Positions 44,093 through 51,913 of a DNA stretch of 64,000 nucleotides are shown here, piece by piece. How positions within the stretch are numbered: the first letter of the stretch is position 1; every line of letters starts with the position of its first letter. The stretch is from Chitinophaga agrisoli (GTDB lineage: Bacteria; Bacteroidota; Bacteroidia; Chitinophagales; Chitinophagaceae): assembly GCF_008386695.1 (NCBI RefSeq), contig NZ_VUOC01000004.1, forward strand, positions 2,952,576 to 3,016,575, read 5' to 3'. Both the position numbers and the translations under genes were made by a program. Under the pieces are notes generated by a model, which was not told the origin of the DNA, ran no database searches, and was given only the letters and a program-made list of their open reading frames with translations.

Positions 44093-45498
44093 ATCAGGAA
44101 GCTCCCATCATTGTAGGCCTTGATATAGGAACTACGAAGATCGCTGCCATTGCAGGACGGAAGAATGAATACGGGAAACTGGAAATCCTGGGATTCGGTA
44201 AAGCCCCATCTTTTGGTGTACAGCACGGCATGGTGCTGAACATCGACCAAACTATCAAGGCCATACGGCAGGCGCTGGAAAACTGTATCGCCTCTAATCC
44301 CAACCTGGAGATAAACGAGGTATACGTAGGCATTGCCGGTCATCATATAAAAAGTTTGCAGACCCGCGGAGACATTGTACGTAGCGATACGGACGCTGAG
44401 ATCTCCCAGAAAGACATTGAACAGCTGATCAACGATCAGTACAAAACGGTGATACCCGCCAGTGACCAGATCATTGACGTGATACCGCAGCAATACATTG
44501 TGGACAGCCTGCAGAACATCACCTACCCTATTGGGATGTCTGGCGTGAAGGTGGGCGCTAATTTCCACATCATTACGGGTGACAAAAACGCCATCCGGAA
44601 CATTAACCGCAGCGTGGAAAAATCCGGCCTGCGCATCCATGACCTGGTGCTGCAGCCCCTGGCTTCTGCCGCCGCCGTTATGTGCGATCTGGATTTTGAA
44701 GCCGGCGTGGCCATCGTAGATATAGGCGGTGGTACCACGGACCTGGCGGTGTTTTACGAAGGCATCCTGAAACATACGGCGGTGATCCCTTATGGCGGGG
44801 AGAACATCACGAATGATATCAAGAATGGCCTGGGCGTACTGAAAACACAGGCGGAACAAATGAAGGTGCAGTTTGGTTATGCCCTGGCGGATGAAGCCAA
44901 GAGCAATGCCTACATCACCATCCCCGGCCTGCGCGGACAGAACCCCAAGGAGATCTCCGTAAAGAACCTGGCGCATATCATACAGGCGCGTATGAGCGAG
45001 ATCCTGGACTTTGTGGTGTACCACCTGAAACAGATAGGGATGGACAGCAAGATGCTGAACGGCGGTATTATCCTTACCGGCGGAGGCTCCCAGCTGAAAC
45101 ACCTGATCCAGCTTACGGAATATACCACCGGCGTAAATGCCCGTATCGGTTACCCGAACGAGCACCTGGCCAGCGGGCATATTGACGAACTGACCAAACC
45201 CATGTACGCCACCTGCGTAGGCCTGATCCTGAAGGGATACAATGATTACGAGAACGACCGCAGGGCGCTGGAAGAGAAATATGTAAAGATCAATACCAGC
45301 TTCCTGGCGAAAGAGAAAGCGGCGGCACAACAGGCCGCAGACTGGGTGCAGGAGGAAGAAGAGGAGCAGCAGCCGGATCCGGCCGCCGTACAGCAAAGGA
45401 AAGCGCAGGAAAGAAACGCATCTTTGAAAACATTCCTGGACAGGATGAAGACAAAGATCATAGATATGTTTACGGAAGAAGAAGATGCGAAACTATAA
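44089..45498 (+). CDS. ftsA: Cell division protein FtsA
   Basis: Actin-like ATPase that tethers FtsZ to the membrane and recruits later divisome proteins. 469 aa: phosphate 1 loop VGLDIGTTKIAAIAG, the 1C domain, phosphate 2 loop VAIVDIGGGTTDLAVF, adenosine motif LTGGGSQLKHL. The C-terminal extension (about 410-469) has a Glu/Gln-rich linker and ends in an amphipathic helix (LKTFLDRMKTKIIDMF) likely to be the membrane anchor. Confidence 0.96.
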   Translation: MNQEAPIIVGLDIGTTKIAAIAGRKNEYGKLEILGFGKAPSFGVQHGMVLNIDQTIKAIRQALENCIASNPNLEINEVYVGIAGHHIKSLQTRGDIVRSDTDAEISQKDIEQLINDQYKTVIPASDQIIDVIPQQYIVDSLQNITYPIGMSGVKVGANFHIITGDKNAIRNINRSVEKSGLRIHDLVLQPLASAAAVMCDLDFEAGVAIVDIGGGTTDLAVFYEGILKHTAVIPYGGENITNDIKNGLGVLKTQAEQMKVQFGYALADEAKSNAYITIPGLRGQNPKEISVKNLAHIIQARMSEILDFVVYHLKQIGMDSKMLNGGIILTGGGSQLKHLIQLTEYTTGVNARIGYPNEHLASGHIDELTKPMYATCVGLILKGYNDYENDRRALEEKYVKINTSFLAKEKAAAQQAADWVQEEEEEQQPDPAAVQQRKAQERNASLKTFLDRMKTKIIDMFTEEEDAKL

Positions 45499-45649
45499 GT
45501 GGCGCGTTTATTGCGGCCTTTAATACTTTTTATTCTTTAAAAATTAATAGTTGATAAATCAATTTTGTTGTTTCTGTGTTACTATCGTATCGGCCTTATG
45601 ATTATTCATTATTAATTATTTCGAACTAACCCATAAAAGAGATAGAGTC

Positions 45650-47374
45650 ATGATACATTTTGATCTTCCAAAGGAGAAATCCTCCATCATCAAGGTAATA
45701 GGCATTGGTGGTGGTGGAAGCAATGCGGTGAACCACATGTTCAACCAAGGCATTGAAGGGGTGAATTTCATTATCTGCAATACCGATGCACAGGCTATTG
45801 CCAACAGCCCCGTTCCCAATAAGGTGCAGCTTGGGCCGCACTTAACGCAAGGGCTGGGCGCCGGCGCTAATCCAAGGATCGGTGAGCAGGCAACGGAGGA
45901 GTCCTTTGAAGAGCTCAAAAAAATATTGGAGGTAAATACCAAAATGGCCTTCATTACGGCAGGCATGGGCGGCGGTACCGGTACCGGCGGCGCGCCTATC
46001 ATTGCCCGTATATGTAAGGAGCTGGGTATCCTCACCGTGGGTATCGTTACCACGCCCTTTTCCTATGAGGGCAAAAAACGTATGTCACAGGCAGATGACG
46101 GCGTAGGCCGGCTGAAGGAGTATGTAGATACTCTGCTGATCATCTCCAATGACAAACTGCGCCAGAAATACGGCGATCTGAAAGCCAAAGCAGCTTTTGC
46201 CAAAGCGGATAACGTACTGGCAACGGCCGCCAAGTGTATCACGGATGTGATCAACTCCACCGGTCAGATCAACGTAGACTTTGCGGACGTATGTACGGTA
46301 ATGCGCAACGGCGGCGTAGCCATCCTGGGCTCTGCCACCGCAGAAGGCGATAACCGCGCACAAAAGGCCATCGAAGAAGCGCTGACCTCTCCGCTGCTGA
46401 ATGATAATGATATCAGCGGCGCTAAATGGATCCTGATCAACATCTCTTCCGCAGAGGGTGAGTACGAGCACACCCTGGATGAGATGGACACTATACAGGC
46501 CTTTGTACAAAGCCAGGCCGGCGAAGATTGCGACGTGATCCTGGGTATTGGCTATGACCAGACCCTGGAGCGTAAGATAGGCGTTACGATCATCGCTACC
46601 GGTTTCGAGCAGAAGCCTATCCAGCTTTTAAGCGCCAGTCAGCCCCCTGTTAAAACAGAGGAGCCCCGGATCGTTATGCACCTGGGTAAGGATGGTGATG
46701 AAAAGAAACTGAGCGGCCAGCAGGGCAATCAGCCCCAGGAACCGCAGGATGTAATGGCGCCCCGCCTGGTAGAGCCGGTGGTTACCCACCCGCAGCAGGC
46801 GCCTAATTTTACGCCCCAGATGCCGGAGCGGCAGAATTTTGTGCTGAACATAGAGCCGGACCCGGATTTCCAGGCGCCGCCTATGCCCAACACCAATACT
46901 ACGCCCAGCCAAACCAGCGGCGGAACCGGCAGCAGCGGTATCAATGTGATCCGCCCGCAGCAGCATACGCCTCCCTCTACCATCCATATAGAACCGTTGA
47001 GCAACACGCCGCCCCCGGCCAATGATCAACCGGAAATGAAAATGGTATTCCGGGAGGAAGAGCCCGTAGCGCCCACCCCGCCGCCGTCTGTTACGCCCCC
47101 TCCTGCCTCTATGGATGAGCAGTTTGAGGAGCAGAAACGCAAACAGGCAGAGCGCGTAGCCAAACTGCGGAGCATCAGCTTTAATGTAAAGACAATGGAT
47201 AGTAATGCGGAGATAGAGAATGTACCGGCCTACCTGCGCCGTAACATTGACCTGGATAACGGCGCCGGATCTGCGGAGCATTTTTACTCCAATTATACGG
47301 TGAGCGAGTCCGGTCAGAACCAGGCAGAGATCAATACTATCAATACCTTTTTAGATGGGAAAAAGCCCGACTGA
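45650..47374 (+). CDS. ftsZ: Cell division protein FtsZ
   Basis: Tubulin-like GTPase forming the Z ring. 574 aa, long because of an extended C-terminus. GTPase domain (about 10-325) with GIGGGGSNAVNHM, the GTP signature GMGGGTGTGGAP and synergy residues in NVDFADV. Then a Pro/Gln-rich disordered linker (about 340-500). The conserved C-terminal peptide that binds FtsA is at 525-531 (VPAYLRR) but is followed by 43 further residues instead of ending the protein. Separated from ftsA by 151 AT-rich nt that may hold an extra promoter. Last gene of the cluster. Confidence 0.97.
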   Translation: MIHFDLPKEKSSIIKVIGIGGGGSNAVNHMFNQGIEGVNFIICNTDAQAIANSPVPNKVQLGPHLTQGLGAGANPRIGEQATEESFEELKKILEVNTKMAFITAGMGGGTGTGGAPIIARICKELGILTVGIVTTPFSYEGKKRMSQADDGVGRLKEYVDTLLIISNDKLRQKYGDLKAKAAFAKADNVLATAAKCITDVINSTGQINVDFADVCTVMRNGGVAILGSATAEGDNRAQKAIEEALTSPLLNDNDISGAKWILINISSAEGEYEHTLDEMDTIQAFVQSQAGEDCDVILGIGYDQTLERKIGVTIIATGFEQKPIQLLSASQPPVKTEEPRIVMHLGKDGDEKKLSGQQGNQPQEPQDVMAPRLVEPVVTHPQQAPNFTPQMPERQNFVLNIEPDPDFQAPPMPNTNTTPSQTSGGTGSSGINVIRPQQHTPPSTIHIEPLSNTPPPANDQPEMKMVFREEEPVAPTPPPSVTPPPASMDEQFEEQKRKQAERVAKLRSISFNVKTMDSNAEIENVPAYLRRNIDLDNGAGSAEHFYSNYTVSESGQNQAEINTINTFLDGKKPD

Positions 47375-47457
47375 TACAGGAACCATCGCACCATGTACGT
47401 TGGGCTGGGCTTAACGACCTGTAAAATCCGTTTGATTGTTTTTTAGTTGTGTTAAAG

Positions 47458-47493
47458 AAAGTCCTCCGGTTCTCCGGAGGACTTTTTGTTTTT
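47458..47493 (+). terminator. Rho-independent terminator of the dcw cluster
   Basis: Perfect 9-bp GC-rich stem GTCCTCCGG/CCGGAGGAC with a TTCT tetraloop, extended by an A/T triplet, and followed by TTTTTGTTTTT. It is 84 nt after the ftsZ stop. Confidence 0.93.
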
Positions 47494-47521
47494 ATATATT
47501 TGATGGCATATCAGCTATACT

Positions 47522-48592
47522 ATGATCAACACTAATACCCTGTTTAATTACCGGCCAAACGATAGGATCTATGGGCTGCACTGGAATACCAGCACGCAGC
47601 CAGCCCTTTTAACAGGCAGAAACGGGAAATGGCAGTTGACCATCCTTGATGGCGAAACCTTTGCCGTAAGCCAGGAGCACACCATCAACTATGATTTTCA
47701 TGAAGAAATAAAAGATATTGCGCTCTCAGATAAGCTGGAAAAACTGCTGATCTTTTCTAAAAATGAAGCCATTATCTTCTCTTTCCCTGAAAACAGCATC
47801 ATATCCAAACTTAGAAGAGATACAGGTTTTATCACAGGCGGCTTTTATGATGATAATACCATATGGTTTACCGTACCGGCGCCCGCGGGGTCTGTAGATT
47901 GGGCGTATTGGGACCTGACCACCGGCGGACTCCAGGTATATGAACTGGACAGGCAAGACCATTACGGCAGGGCCGCCGTATTACACCCAAGCAAAAGACT
48001 AATAGGCGCCTGTTTTAGTGCATACGCCAGCGGTTTTCTACTCCATACCGCCCAGGCGCTAAACGGACAGCTATATTATGCCAATCTGGAGGACGATGGC
48101 TGCGCATGCCGGGAATATGAACTGTATGCGCCATCATTTAGCCTGGATGGTGGCAGGTTTGCGGTTATCGTCAACCAATTTGTGTCTATGGAGGATCAGG
48201 AAAAACTGTGCGTATATGACATGCTCCATCAGTCAAGGCCATTGCTGCGATTGCCGTTACAAGGCACAGCCATCGGATTTACACAGAACAGCTATTTTAC
48301 AGCAAACGGCGGACACATAATACTGCAGGGAAAAACGGCAGTGGATATAGTATGTATCAGCGGTAAATCCGCACCTTCCACTTCCAGGCTGTCTGGTACT
48401 AATGCAGCATTTATTGCTGTAAGCCCTGTAAAAAACCAGTTTGCCCTGGTACAGGGTCATCAACTCTGTATATACGAGATCACCGATACCCCTGCCCCCG
48501 CTGTTGACAACAATTCAGCAAATGCGGCAGCAGATCATTTCCTGCAGAAATACGAGGAGATGCTGCTGCCAGTAGGCCAATTCACGGACTAA
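47522..48592 (+). CDS. Uncharacterised beta-propeller-like protein
   Basis: 356 aa with no signal peptide or membrane span, so presumably cytoplasmic. Regular alternation of short beta-strand-like segments ending in aromatic or charged turns (LHWNTSTQPALLTG, DIALSDKLEKLLIFSK, AAVLHPSKRLIGACF, APSFSLDGGRFAVIV, AAFIAVSPVKNQFALV) suggests a WD40-like propeller of about six or seven blades. No catalytic motif is visible. It starts just after the dcw terminator and may be transcribed on its own. I do not recognise the family. Confidence 0.72.
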   Translation: MINTNTLFNYRPNDRIYGLHWNTSTQPALLTGRNGKWQLTILDGETFAVSQEHTINYDFHEEIKDIALSDKLEKLLIFSKNEAIIFSFPENSIISKLRRDTGFITGGFYDDNTIWFTVPAPAGSVDWAYWDLTTGGLQVYELDRQDHYGRAAVLHPSKRLIGACFSAYASGFLLHTAQALNGQLYYANLEDDGCACREYELYAPSFSLDGGRFAVIVNQFVSMEDQEKLCVYDMLHQSRPLLRLPLQGTAIGFTQNSYFTANGGHIILQGKTAVDIVCISGKSAPSTSRLSGTNAAFIAVSPVKNQFALVQGHQLCIYEITDTPAPAVDNNSANAAADHFLQKYEEMLLPVGQFTD

Positions 48593-48608
48593 CGCCATCA
48601 TGCCGTCA

Positions 48609-49157
48609 TTACCGCTGTATAGCGCACAATCCGTCGGACCCAATGCCCAGGGCCAGGTTCATGGTATTATAATAGATCTCGGAAGCGCACAGGAAAGTGA
48701 TATAAATGATCTGCTCCTCGCTGAAATGCCGCCGCAATTCCTTAAAAACCTCGTCTGATACGCCCTGATGCAAGGTTACCTCTTTTACATATTGCAGACA
48801 GGCGCGTTCCTGTGGCGTAAATAAAGGGTTATTATCAAAGTTGACCAGCTGCCCGAATTTCTGGAGAGAGTTATGCTGGCGTATGGCATATGCCTGCGCT
48901 ATATCCAGGCAGAATGTACAGCCATTGATCTCTGATACCAGCGCATGGCAAAGCAGTTTCAGCTCTTCGCTAAGCGGGGCGCGTTGCTGTATTTTATAGA
49001 ATACGGAGGCCACTTTCATTAGCCGTGGCGCCCGGGTATAGATCACTTTGGCAGGCGTGATCACCTTGCCTATCATCTTCTTAAAATACCAGAAACCCAG
49101 CTTGAGGTAAAGGCCCTTCGGTTTATCAATTGGCGGTAGTTTTAATGCATATTCCAT
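48609..49157 (-). CDS. Carboxymuconolactone decarboxylase / AhpD-like protein
   Basis: 182-aa all-helical AhpD-fold protein. The redox pair CTFC lies in NGCTFCLDIAQAYA with the usual downstream His (QHNSLQKF). Such proteins reduce peroxides or decarboxylate gamma-carboxymuconolactone; the CxxC form favours a redox role. It follows the ECF41 sigma factor gene by 53 nt; members of this family are the typical target and neighbour of ECF41 factors, so it is probably activated by it. Confidence 0.86.
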   Translation of the reverse strand: MEYALKLPPIDKPKGLYLKLGFWYFKKMIGKVITPAKVIYTRAPRLMKVASVFYKIQQRAPLSEELKLLCHALVSEINGCTFCLDIAQAYAIRQHNSLQKFGQLVNFDNNPLFTPQERACLQYVKEVTLHQGVSDEVFKELRRHFSEEQIIYITFLCASEIYYNTMNLALGIGSDGLCAIQR

Positions 49158-49210
49158 GGTAAAACTGCTTTTACCATTAAGACAAGGGCTATCCTGTTTT
49201 GTGACAGCTT

Positions 49211-50083
49211 TTATGCATAATAGTGCAGATCCTTCAGTTTATCGGGGTTGCGGATAAAATAGAAGCTGTTAATACGCCCATCTTCTTGCTCAAAACAGGC
49301 GCAAAGCAGCGGTGATTCATCAGCAGAAAGGAAGAATACCATAGCTGGCTGCCCGTTCACCCACTGCACCTGTAATAGGTACGGCGCCAGCGCCATTAAC
49401 TTGCCGAAAATGCCCAGTATGAACTTCGATACCTGCTCCTGGCCAAATAGTGGGCGCCCGGCGGAAGAGGCCTTGCCGCCGCCATCTGCATAAAAGCTGA
49501 TATCTTCCTTTAAAAGGGATACGAGTTTGGACTGGTCATGCTGCATACAGGCGTCCATAAAGGCCTGGATAAGCTGCTGATGCCGGGCGGCGTCCAGATC
49601 AAAACGTTTCTTCTCTTGTTGTAGCTTTTCTTTGGCCCGGTGGTAGTGCTGGCGGCAGTTAGTTTCCGGTATATCCAGGATGGTTTCCAGCTCTTTATAG
49701 GGCACATCAAAGCTTTCGCGTAGCAGGAAAACGGCCCGTTCCAGGGGGTTCAGTTTTTCCAGCAGGAACAGGAAACCTATAGACAGGTCGTTTTCGTGCG
49801 CCGGAACCAGCTCCGGCGTGGCGGTAGCTGGTTCCGGCAGCCAGGGGCCCGGGTAGGCTTCCCGCTGCTGTTGTAATGATTTTAAACGGTTAATGCTCCG
49901 GTTAGTGGCAGCCCGCATGAGGTAGTGCCGGGGCTGTTGTACGGTTGTAACATCCATTTCCAGCCAGCGCGTGTAGATGTCCTGCACTATGTCCTCTGCT
50001 TCCTGTTTCTCGCCCAGCATACGGTAAGCGATAGAGAAAAGCAGCGGACGGTATTCATAAACATCAGCCTGGTCTGTAGCCAT
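49211..50083 (-). CDS. ECF41-group RNA polymerase sigma factor with SnoaL-like C-terminal domain
   Basis: 290 aa: sigma region 2 (about 8-70, FSIAYRMLGEKQEAEDIVQD), region 4 (about 105-160, LNPLERAVFLLRESFDVPYKELETIL) and a SnoaL/NTF2-like C-terminal domain (about 170-290). The ECF41 signatures are visible: WLPEP (81-85) in the linker, DGGGK (200-204) and NPDKL (279-283). In this group the C-terminal extension controls activity in place of a separate anti-sigma factor, and none is encoded here. Encoded between chorismate mutase and the AhpD-like gene, with 28- and 53-nt gaps. Confidence 0.9.
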   Translation of the reverse strand: MATDQADVYEYRPLLFSIAYRMLGEKQEAEDIVQDIYTRWLEMDVTTVQQPRHYLMRAATNRSINRLKSLQQQREAYPGPWLPEPATATPELVPAHENDLSIGFLFLLEKLNPLERAVFLLRESFDVPYKELETILDIPETNCRQHYHRAKEKLQQEKKRFDLDAARHQQLIQAFMDACMQHDQSKLVSLLKEDISFYADGGGKASSAGRPLFGQEQVSKFILGIFGKLMALAPYLLQVQWVNGQPAMVFFLSADESPLLCACFEQEDGRINSFYFIRNPDKLKDLHYYA

Positions 50084-50111
50084 GGAAGTACGATTTATAT
50101 ATAGGTTATGT

Positions 50112-50471
50112 TCAATGCGTTTGTTTCAGCTCCTCCTGCTGGCGTACGCTTTCTGCATGCACGTTTTCATACAGTTGCTTTACAAAATCCGCTGAGAGGC
50201 CTTCTTTCTTCCCCTCGGCAATGGCCTGCTCCAATACCACATTAAAGCGGTTAGACTGTACTACGGCCACCTTATGGGCCATTTTATAGGTACCAATAGC
50301 CCTGGCAGCCTGCATACGCTCGCCCAGCAAATGAATGATCTCTTTATCCAGCTCGTCTATCTTTTTCCTGTACACCGTCATGGTATCCTGTACGGGAGCC
50401 GCGGTAGTCTGTGCTTTTGCCCCAATAGCGCCTATCAGGCATATGCCGGCGGTGAAAATGATTTTACGCAT
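50112..50471 (-). CDS. Exported AroQ-type chorismate mutase
   Basis: 119 aa with a signal peptide (about 1-21, LIGAIGAKAQ) and one AroQ helical domain (about 30-117). Aligned by eye to E. coli chorismate mutase, the two N-terminal Arg residues (YRKKIDELD, GERMQAAR), the Lys (TYK) and the C-terminal Gln (SVRQQEELKQ) are kept, while the Asp and Glu around the third Arg (Asp48, Glu52 in E. coli) read Gln and Phe (VVQSNRFNV). It may be active with altered residues, or have lost activity. Why prephenate would be made in the periplasm is unknown. 28 nt before the ECF41 gene. Confidence 0.85.
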   Translation of the reverse strand: MRKIIFTAGICLIGAIGAKAQTTAAPVQDTMTVYRKKIDELDKEIIHLLGERMQAARAIGTYKMAHKVAVVQSNRFNVVLEQAIAEGKKEGLSADFVKQLYENVHAESVRQQEELKQTH

Positions 50472-50500
50472 AGTTTCCGTTTTTAAATATAAAAAATGAT

Positions 50501-51325
50501 TTACTTTTTGCCGCCTCTTTCCACACTTTTGATATCCTCTTCCCGGTTGGTCTTGAAGTCAAAATGCTGGTAGTCACTGGTGGCAGGCACCTGTATCGTA
50601 TAGCTGTCCAGCAGATCTATCTCTATGGTGATATGGTCCGTGGTAAGGTCGATGATATGACCGCCGGCCTCCTTATTATCTGACAGGAAATGGAAATGAT
50701 AACCGGAGATATTGGTATTATCCATAAAGAAGGGCAGGCGGTAACCGATCAGATCACCCTGGGCATTATTGAACTCGAAAAAGTGCTGTAGCCCCAACAT
50801 TTGTGCCAGGGGGGTATGCTGGTGCTCCTTTACCGGAGGGAAAGCCCTGGTCTTTATATGGCTGAAACGCCCGTTTATGTGAATGGCATACATGCCGTTC
50901 ACATTGGTAAGCACACTATCCAGGTACTGGAAGAGCTCCGTTTTATTCATGGATCTGGCCGGCGTAAGCGTAATATCCGGCTGAAAGAAATTGACCATAC
51001 AGAAGGAGGTCTGCTGGCGGTCATCTACCTCAAAAGTTTTGCCGCTGCTCTGTGTCTGGTAGATCTTTCCTTTAAACACCATCAGTTCCCCATCCAGCTT
51101 ATCCGGGGCGCCCAGGCCAAAATCGCCGTGCTGTTTGAGGTCCCGGTAGGGATAGATGCCGTCATAAAGGCCGCCTATCAGGGCGCCGCCTATACCAACG
51201 GTGAAGAGATGATTATGGGTGGTATCTGTACGGCGGCTGTGCGGGTTGTCGTTACTAACGGGCTTACCGGCAGACAGCAGGAAAACAGCCAAAGGGATGG
51301 CACTAAAGATATGGACAAGGCGCAT
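50501..51325 (-). CDS. Exported alpha-acetolactate decarboxylase
   Basis: 274 aa: signal peptide (about 1-18) and an acetolactate decarboxylase domain (about 38-255), which converts acetolactate to acetoin. The substrate-region motif HGDFGLGAPDKLDGELMVFKG and the zinc-binding histidines in GYHFHFLSDNKEAGGH are intact. Related enzymes in many bacteria are also exported. It leads the possible operon with chorismate mutase (29-nt gap), ECF41 and the AhpD-like gene. No acetolactate synthase is near. Confidence 0.88.
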   Translation of the reverse strand: MRLVHIFSAIPLAVFLLSAGKPVSNDNPHSRRTDTTHNHLFTVGIGGALIGGLYDGIYPYRDLKQHGDFGLGAPDKLDGELMVFKGKIYQTQSSGKTFEVDDRQQTSFCMVNFFQPDITLTPARSMNKTELFQYLDSVLTNVNGMYAIHINGRFSHIKTRAFPPVKEHQHTPLAQMLGLQHFFEFNNAQGDLIGYRLPFFMDNTNISGYHFHFLSDNKEAGGHIIDLTTDHITIEIDLLDSYTIQVPATSDYQHFDFKTNREEDIKSVERGGKK

Positions 51326-51352
51326 GATGTATTGGTTTTGATTTTTAATGGA

Positions 51353-51793
51353 TCAGTTATGATGTTTTAATAGGAATAATGAGCGGGAGAAGACGGAAAG
51401 CAGGCAGGTAAGCAGGTGTACCAGCTCCTTAAAATCATCTGGTTTTACAACGAAGAGATTAGCGCCGGCATCATAGGCCAGCGATATATCGAAGCGCGAG
51501 TTGGAGGTAGACATGATCACCACCGGGATCCGTCTGAACTGCTCCTGCGTTTTAAGCTCTTTTAATGTGATCCTGCCATCTTTGACAGGCATATTGAAAT
51601 CGAGGATAATGAGGTCTGGCCTTTGATGGGCATCTGCCAGGTAATCAAATACCTCTTCCCCGTTGGATACCTCTTTGATCGAATATTTGATTCCCGTATG
51701 ATTGATCCCCTCAATAAACAATTCCCGGTCAATCGCATCATCATCTGCCAGCAGAATATTCAAGGGTGCTTGCTTGCTCACTATCGGCTCCAC
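51353..51793 (-). CDS. Single-domain response regulator (Rcp1-like)
   Basis: 146-aa receiver domain without output domain. Acidic pocket LLADDDAID, phosphoacceptor Asp65 in LIILDFNMPVKDG, and Lys117 in FVVKPDDF. The NMPVKDG and long C-terminal helix are typical of Rcp1-like regulators paired with phytochrome-type kinases. It is divergent from the GAF/PAS kinase gene across 120 nt, making that kinase its probable partner. The start is GTG. Confidence 0.9.
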   Translation of the reverse strand: MEPIVSKQAPLNILLADDDAIDRELFIEGINHTGIKYSIKEVSNGEEVFDYLADAHQRPDLIILDFNMPVKDGRITLKELKTQEQFRRIPVVIMSTSNSRFDISLAYDAGANLFVVKPDDFKELVHLLTCLLSVFSRSLFLLKHHN

Positions 51794-51844
51794 TTTTATA
51801 AACAGTTAAGTTAAAATACAGGGAAAAATAGTAAAAAAGATAAA

Positions 51845-51858
51845 GGGGCTGAATCCCC
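51845..51858. other. Small hairpin in the divergent control region
   Basis: GGGG and CCCC separated by six bases (CTGAAT) between the response regulator and kinase genes. No strong promoter match found around it. Confidence 0.3.
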
Positions 51859-51913
51859 ATGATTTTGGTAAATTTATTAATTACTTGTCAATTAATCTCA
51901 ACATTTTACCGCT

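Noticed and set aside
44038-45396. 452-codon minus-strand frame opposite ftsA
   Set aside because: Shadow of ftsA codon structure; the ftsA motifs prove the sense strand.
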